Source of the DNA: Corinectria fuckeliana
Taxonomy: Eukaryota; Ascomycota; Sordariomycetes; Hypocreales; Nectriaceae
Length of the DNA stretch: 64,000 nt
Reading direction: 5' to 3'
Assembly (NCBI GenBank): GCA_019137255.1
Contig: WPDH01000281.1
Coordinates: 1-64,000, forward strand
A model generated the notes under the pieces. It made no database searches. It was not told the DNA's origin and saw only the letters and a list, made by a program, of their open reading frames with translations. Made by a program: the position numbers and the translations under genes. Of this stretch, positions 60,244 through 64,000 are shown piece after piece (the stretch's first letter is position 1; every line of letters starts with the position of its first letter).

Positions 60244-60789
60244 ACTGACCTCACGAGAATAGGGATGGGAAATCAAGGGATGGGAAATCAAGGGATGAGA
60301 AATCAAGGGATAGAGTGCTGGTAGATGCCGGAGACGAAAACGAGGTCAGGATCCTTTACTGAGTGCCGTGTGGTATGGAGGGAGGATGGAATTGTTGCAA
60401 AGGCTGCGCTGTTGTAGAGGCAACAGACTTTTCTCCAGCCGTCCCGGTCAAGTCAGAGCATCGAAGGCTGGTAAATGACGATGGGCTGATCATTATCCCT
60501 GCTAGGGTCGGACATGTCAATAGTCCGATCCGTCAGACAGGGGCAAATTGCAAATAAATGATGGTCAAGTACATGACAGTGACAGGCGGGCTACCGCGGC
60601 CCAAATAATATCAGCCCATATGTCAGTCGAGTTCAAATATTGTACGAAGTACGTATAATGGCGTAGATAACCGATAACCATGTAATTCAATACGAGACGA
60701 AAGTCTAATCCAGCCCTAAAGCAAGGAGGTCGCAACTCCAAGCTCCACTACTTGGTAGACTACAGCCAAATTAAGAATAGGGGCAAATG
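60244..60789. other. Upstream region of the Svf1-like gene
   Basis: About 545 bp up to the MITE, with a 15-bp tandem repeat directly before the start codon; otherwise nothing. Confidence 0.4.
60261..60311. repeat. Tandem repeat, about 3.4 x 15 bp
   Basis: Unit AGGGATGGGAAATCA; the third copy has one change (GAG for GGG) and a fourth is partial. It lies 18 bp upstream of the Svf1-like start codon, in its promoter or 5' leader. Confidence 0.85.
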
Positions 60790-60791
60790 TA

Positions 60792-61187
60792 CGGTCGCAC
60801 ATTAGATAAGGTCTGCCAAATGTGTAACAACTAAATCCCAGATTTTCAATTTCGCGAAATCGCTAATTGTGTATATTAAGAGGGAGACATATATATAGGT
60901 ATATGCACTTTCTTTATGAAAAGAGGCTTAAGAAATGATCTACTGGCTGGCTAGCTAATTAATTGATTTACTAATTGACTAACTGACTGGCTGGCTAGGT
61001 GATTAGGTGTCTGACTGGCTGTCTGGCTGTCTGGCTGGCCAGCTATCTAACTATCCTATAGTGGGAAGCCTTATAATTTTAGGGGGCTATAGGGGGGCAA
61101 TAAGGAGTAGGGAATTGCGATTTTGCAAAATTGAAAATCCGGGATTAGTTGTTACACCTTTGGCAGACCTTATCTAATGTGCGACCG
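60792..61187. mobile_element. MITE, 396 bp, with about 75-bp terminal inverted repeats
   Basis: The left end starts CGGTCGCACATTAGATAAGG and the right end is its reverse complement. The inverted similarity continues inward about 75-80 bp ('GTCTGCCAAATGTGTAACAACTAA...' against 'TTAGTTGTTACACCTTTGGCAGAC') with a few mismatches. TA flanks both sides (60790-60791 and 61188-61189), pointing to Tc1/mariner-type mobilisation. The centre (about 60940-61050) is a four-base-periodic run of CTGG/CTAG/CTGA-like units and codes for nothing. Unlike the 52.2-kb element it is not RIP-ruined. Confidence 0.87.
60940..61050. repeat. Degenerate tetranucleotide repeat inside the MITE
   Basis: Runs of TGGC, TAGC, TGAC, TGTC and TAAT steps with four-base period. 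Confidence 0.75.
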
Positions 61188-61342
61188 TAAAATGGGAAAT
61201 TATGGAGTCGAATCACGAGGCTGCGAGTCTCGTGACAACATTCTCAGTCATCAATATTGCAACTAATCATGTTGCTGACCAAGCTTAAACGAGTCAGCGA
61301 AGAGACATTCCAATTACAACCTGGACTCCTACAGCCTTCTCA

Positions 61343-63545
61343 ATGCCTCGGGGTAGACCCAAAGGCGTTGTTGCACCATGCCAACACTGTGGGAAGCAGT
61401 TCAAACGACAAGAGCACTTGCTCCGCCATGAACGCACCCGTAAGACGCCATAAACGTGAAACCCGTCACACAGCAAGATAAGTTTACTTACTGAACATTT
61501 ACAGACACCCGGGAAAAGCCGTTTGCCTGCGACTGTGGGCAGAGCTTCACCAGACAGTGAGTTGGATGTAGCCATTGCATTTGGGCTGTGTTGTGCGCAG
61601 TGTATAACACTTATACAGAGACCTCCTTGCGCGCCATGCTCGTTTATCGCATCCATTGCTCCAACCAATTTCACCACCTTCTGCAGAAACCGTTCAACCG
61701 TCGGTCGCCGATGACTTGTTTACCCTAGGGTCGAGCGATGTCGACTTTATGTGGGACGCCGACTTTATGACCCAGGACATGCTGCCCGCGACACTCTTCG
61801 ACACCACCTTTCTATGCACCGAGTCACAGCCAAGTGTAGGGCAGCAGCAGTCAAGCAGTTTTTCTCAGTTCAGTTCTCGACTACCACTCTTGTACGATGA
61901 AAAGGATGCCGCTGAGACCGACGCTGGGGATGATCCTGAGGACGATGCCGAAGACAACGCCAAGGACAAGGGCCAGGCTGAAGACATCGTCGATACCGGT
62001 GCTGTGCCATGGTCTATTACTGGGGCTGCTTATGAGCGATTCTGTCTCCGAGTCCAGGTGTATTCGGAATTTCTTCCGCCCGCTTGTTCATTGCCATCCA
62101 GAAACGCCTTGACCCGGAATCTGGAGGGATACTTCCGATGTCTTCAGGAACATCTTCCATTTATCCACCCAGCAACCTTCTCAATGGAGCAGAGGAACGT
62201 CGAGCTGTTACTTGCAATTTCAGCTCTTGGATCGTTGTATCGGTTTGAGCATCCCAAGTGCTACGAGCATTACTTCATGGCCAAGGCAATATTGCTGGAG
62301 AAAATACGACAGGAGAACCTCCAATTGACAACATGCATTCTTTCCGAGCAGGAGAGTGTGAGTCCAGACAGTAGCGACGGCCTGGACCAGATCCAGACGC
62401 TGATTCTGCTCATATCTTTTGCATCGTGGACGGACGAGAAAGTCTTGCCAGATTCTCTGTCCATGGCTAGCCAATTAGCTACCTTGGTGAGACAGAACGG
62501 TATTACAGAATCTGATGAGATTCCACTCAACCTTGACTGGCTATCGTGGGCTGCCGCTGAAGAAAGACGTAGAACACTGCTTTCTGCGTATGTGGTTTTG
62601 AACATGCCCAGCATTGCTTTCGACACCCCCCCACTACTTCTAAGTCACGAAATTGGCCTCTACTTGCCAAGCTGTACGGCAAGATGGAAATCGACGAATG
62701 CAGCCCAATGGCATAAAAGCAGTTGTCAACTTGAGCGCCGGTTGCAGGACGTCCTCCATCGTCTCTTCGACGGCACCGGAATCCCGAGGGATGAAAACGT
62801 GTCTTCCTTTGCCAACTATCTGCTCATCCACGCCCTGCTTCAGCAGATATACCTCGCACGCCATGGATCTACGGGATCTCTGCAACCAGTTGCCATTGAG
62901 TACTTCGAGACGGCCCTCCGCACATGGCAACTGTCTTGGGAACTCACGTACGAGTCCACGCTTGACCCGTTATCGTCCAAGGGACCGCTCGGCCTGAATG
63001 CCACTGCACTTTTCCGACTTGCTCATGTCCGGTTGGACTCGCACCTTGGCCTGTGCCATGGGCTCTTCTCCAGGGACCCACAGCGTATAATAGAAAGGAT
63101 ATCTGATGTGAATAGGTCGCCACATGTCGACAGAGCAGTCTTGCATGCCGCCCATGCCCTTAGCATACCGGTGCGCCTGGGGATCAAATTGGTCGCCCGT
63201 ACGAGGATACCGATGTGGAGCATTGAGCATTCGCTGTGCAGTCTTGAATGTGCCTTGCTGCTCAAGGACTGGCTTGAAATGATTGCGACGACGATAAGAT
63301 GTTGCGGCTTTGAAGGACTGCGCAAGGTCGAGAGAAGAACTTTAGGAATCATCACTGGAATCATCAAGGAGACGTCTTTGGCCAAGAGCTTGGATATTTT
63401 CGAGGACGAGGCATCTCACTTTCAACGGATGGCCGCAACTGTGGTCAAGCTATGGGCACAAATATTTCAGGGCGTCCATGTTCTTGAGATTGATGATGTA
63501 ATTAGAGCTGGGCTCCAATTGATAGCAGGCACTAGTCAAGAATGA
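61343..63545 (+). CDS. C2H2 zinc-finger transcription factor with fungal-specific domain
   Basis: Exons 61343-61439, 61505-61556 and 61619-63545, 691 residues, introns 65 and 62 bp. The two fingers are spread over the three exons: 'CQHCGKQFKRQEHLLRHERTH', the linker 'TREKPF', then 'CDCGQSFTRQDLLARHARLSH'. The second has the C-x-C form common in this fungal class. An acidic stretch follows ('DAGDDPEDDAEDNAKDKGQAED', about residues 130-155), then a Fungal_trans-type region with 'HLPFIHPATF', 'LLLAISALGSLYRFEH' and 'SWAAAEERRRTLLSAYVVLN'. Nuclear regulator. Its stop codon lies 14 bp inside the opposite-strand ADH coding end. The adjacent ADH may be a target, by position only. Confidence 0.88.
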
Positions 63546-64000
63546 TGCAGACTTTGCCAATGAAGCCGCCAGACGCGACACATCTTAAAGCCTGGATGAT
63601 ATCCTCCCGGTTAAAGCTAAAGGTCTTGTCCACCGGCATCGTCAATTCACGGCTCGCCACAAGCCTGACGGCCTCTTCGAGTTGCTGCTTCGAGCCAGCC
63701 AAGATACCACGAAGGACTGTACCTTTGACCAGGGTTAGCCAAGCTAAGTTGGGCATCTTGTCCTGGGGCAGGTCTGTCAAGTATCCGATGAGGGAGACTA
63801 CGCCTCCCCACGAAACAGACTGAAAGCTGCGTTCGATCGTCCCAAGCCCGCCAACTTCAATTACGTGGTCAACGCCCTGGCCGTTGGTGATGCGCTGCAC
63901 CTCGACATCCCAGTCGGGACGAGTGTTGTAGTTGATGGTGTAGTCAGCTCCATACGTAGCCTTGACATATTCGAGCTTCTCGTCGCTGGATGAGGTGACG
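63532..64000 (-). CDS. Zinc-type alcohol dehydrogenase (MDR), C-terminal part, truncated by the window
   Basis: Open from the right edge to the TAG at 63532-63534, at least 155 residues. Visible: 'VTSSSDEKLEYVKATYGADYTINY' (end of the NAD(P)-binding Rossmann region), 'GQGVDHVIEVGGLGTIERSF', 'GGVVSLIGYL', 'LRGILAGSKQQLEEAVRLV' and the C-terminal 'FSFNREDIIQALRCVASGGFIGKVCI'. This is the medium-chain, quinone-oxidoreductase/zinc-ADH-like pattern. The zinc ligands and GxGxxG would be beyond the window. It oxidises an alcohol or reduces an aldehyde or enone. Convergent with the C2H2 regulator and overlapping its stop by 14 bp. Confidence 0.88.
   Translation of the reverse strand, partial: VTSSSDEKLEYVKATYGADYTINYNTRPDWDVEVQRITNGQGVDHVIEVGGLGTIERSFQSVSWGGVVSLIGYLTDLPQDKMPNLAWLTLVKGTVLRGILAGSKQQLEEAVRLVASRELTMPVDKTFSFNREDIIQALRCVASGGFIGKVCIILD

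Overview
The window is nuclear DNA of a filamentous ascomycete (Pezizomycotina). The signs are short GT..AG introns of about 47-90 bp, fungal-only families (HET, a CFEM/Pth11-type receptor, RTA1, DUF3425 bZIP, Zn2Cys6 regulators, Svf1, a LaeA-like methyltransferase), and two islands of extremely AT-rich, stop-riddled DNA inside balanced-composition sequence. Such islands are typical of repeat-induced point mutation (RIP). No species can be named from the sequence. Splice sites were placed by eye; each multi-exon model below keeps an open frame and restores recognisable family motifs.

Layout. 1-4.7 kb: RIP-degraded Ty1/copia-like retroelement on the minus strand. 5-9.5 kb: secreted FAD-linked oxidase and, tail to tail, a secreted protein with two GH43 modules (plant cell wall saccharide turnover). 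11.3-17.4 kb: short-chain dehydrogenase, bZIP-DUF3425 regulator, small DUF4267-type membrane protein. 17.4-22.6 kb: gene-poor, with a relic of a STAND/NACHT NTPase and a perfect 17-bp inverted repeat. 22.7-30.5 kb: RTA1-like membrane protein, a divergent pair of paralogous seven-helix DUF7702-type proteins, Zn2Cys6 regulator. 33.4-36.1 kb: broken CFEM/Pth11-like receptor and a small cyanovirin-N homologue.

37.5-46.5 kb is the most system-like part. A 3-hydroxyacyl-CoA dehydrogenase fused to a YWTD beta-propeller is divergent from a Zn2Cys6 regulator. Next a cytochrome b5/b5-reductase fusion is divergent from a P450 with an unusual N-terminal extension and I-helix. Both divergent promoters carry dense CCGAGG/CCTCGG hexamers, so this may be a small co-regulated oxidative pathway, possibly undescribed. 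A secreted alpha/beta hydrolase (48.8-50.3 kb) and an unrecognised protein (50.4-51.1 kb) follow.

52.2-54.0 kb: a complete but RIP-ruined TIR transposon with TA target duplication. 54.5-58.3 kb: a HET-domain gene and a LaeA-like methyltransferase, both broken. 58.9-60.2 kb: intact Svf1-like gene. 60.8-61.2 kb: a 396-bp MITE. 61.3-64 kb: C2H2/fungal-specific regulator overlapping, tail to tail, the 3' end of a zinc-type alcohol dehydrogenase that runs off the window.
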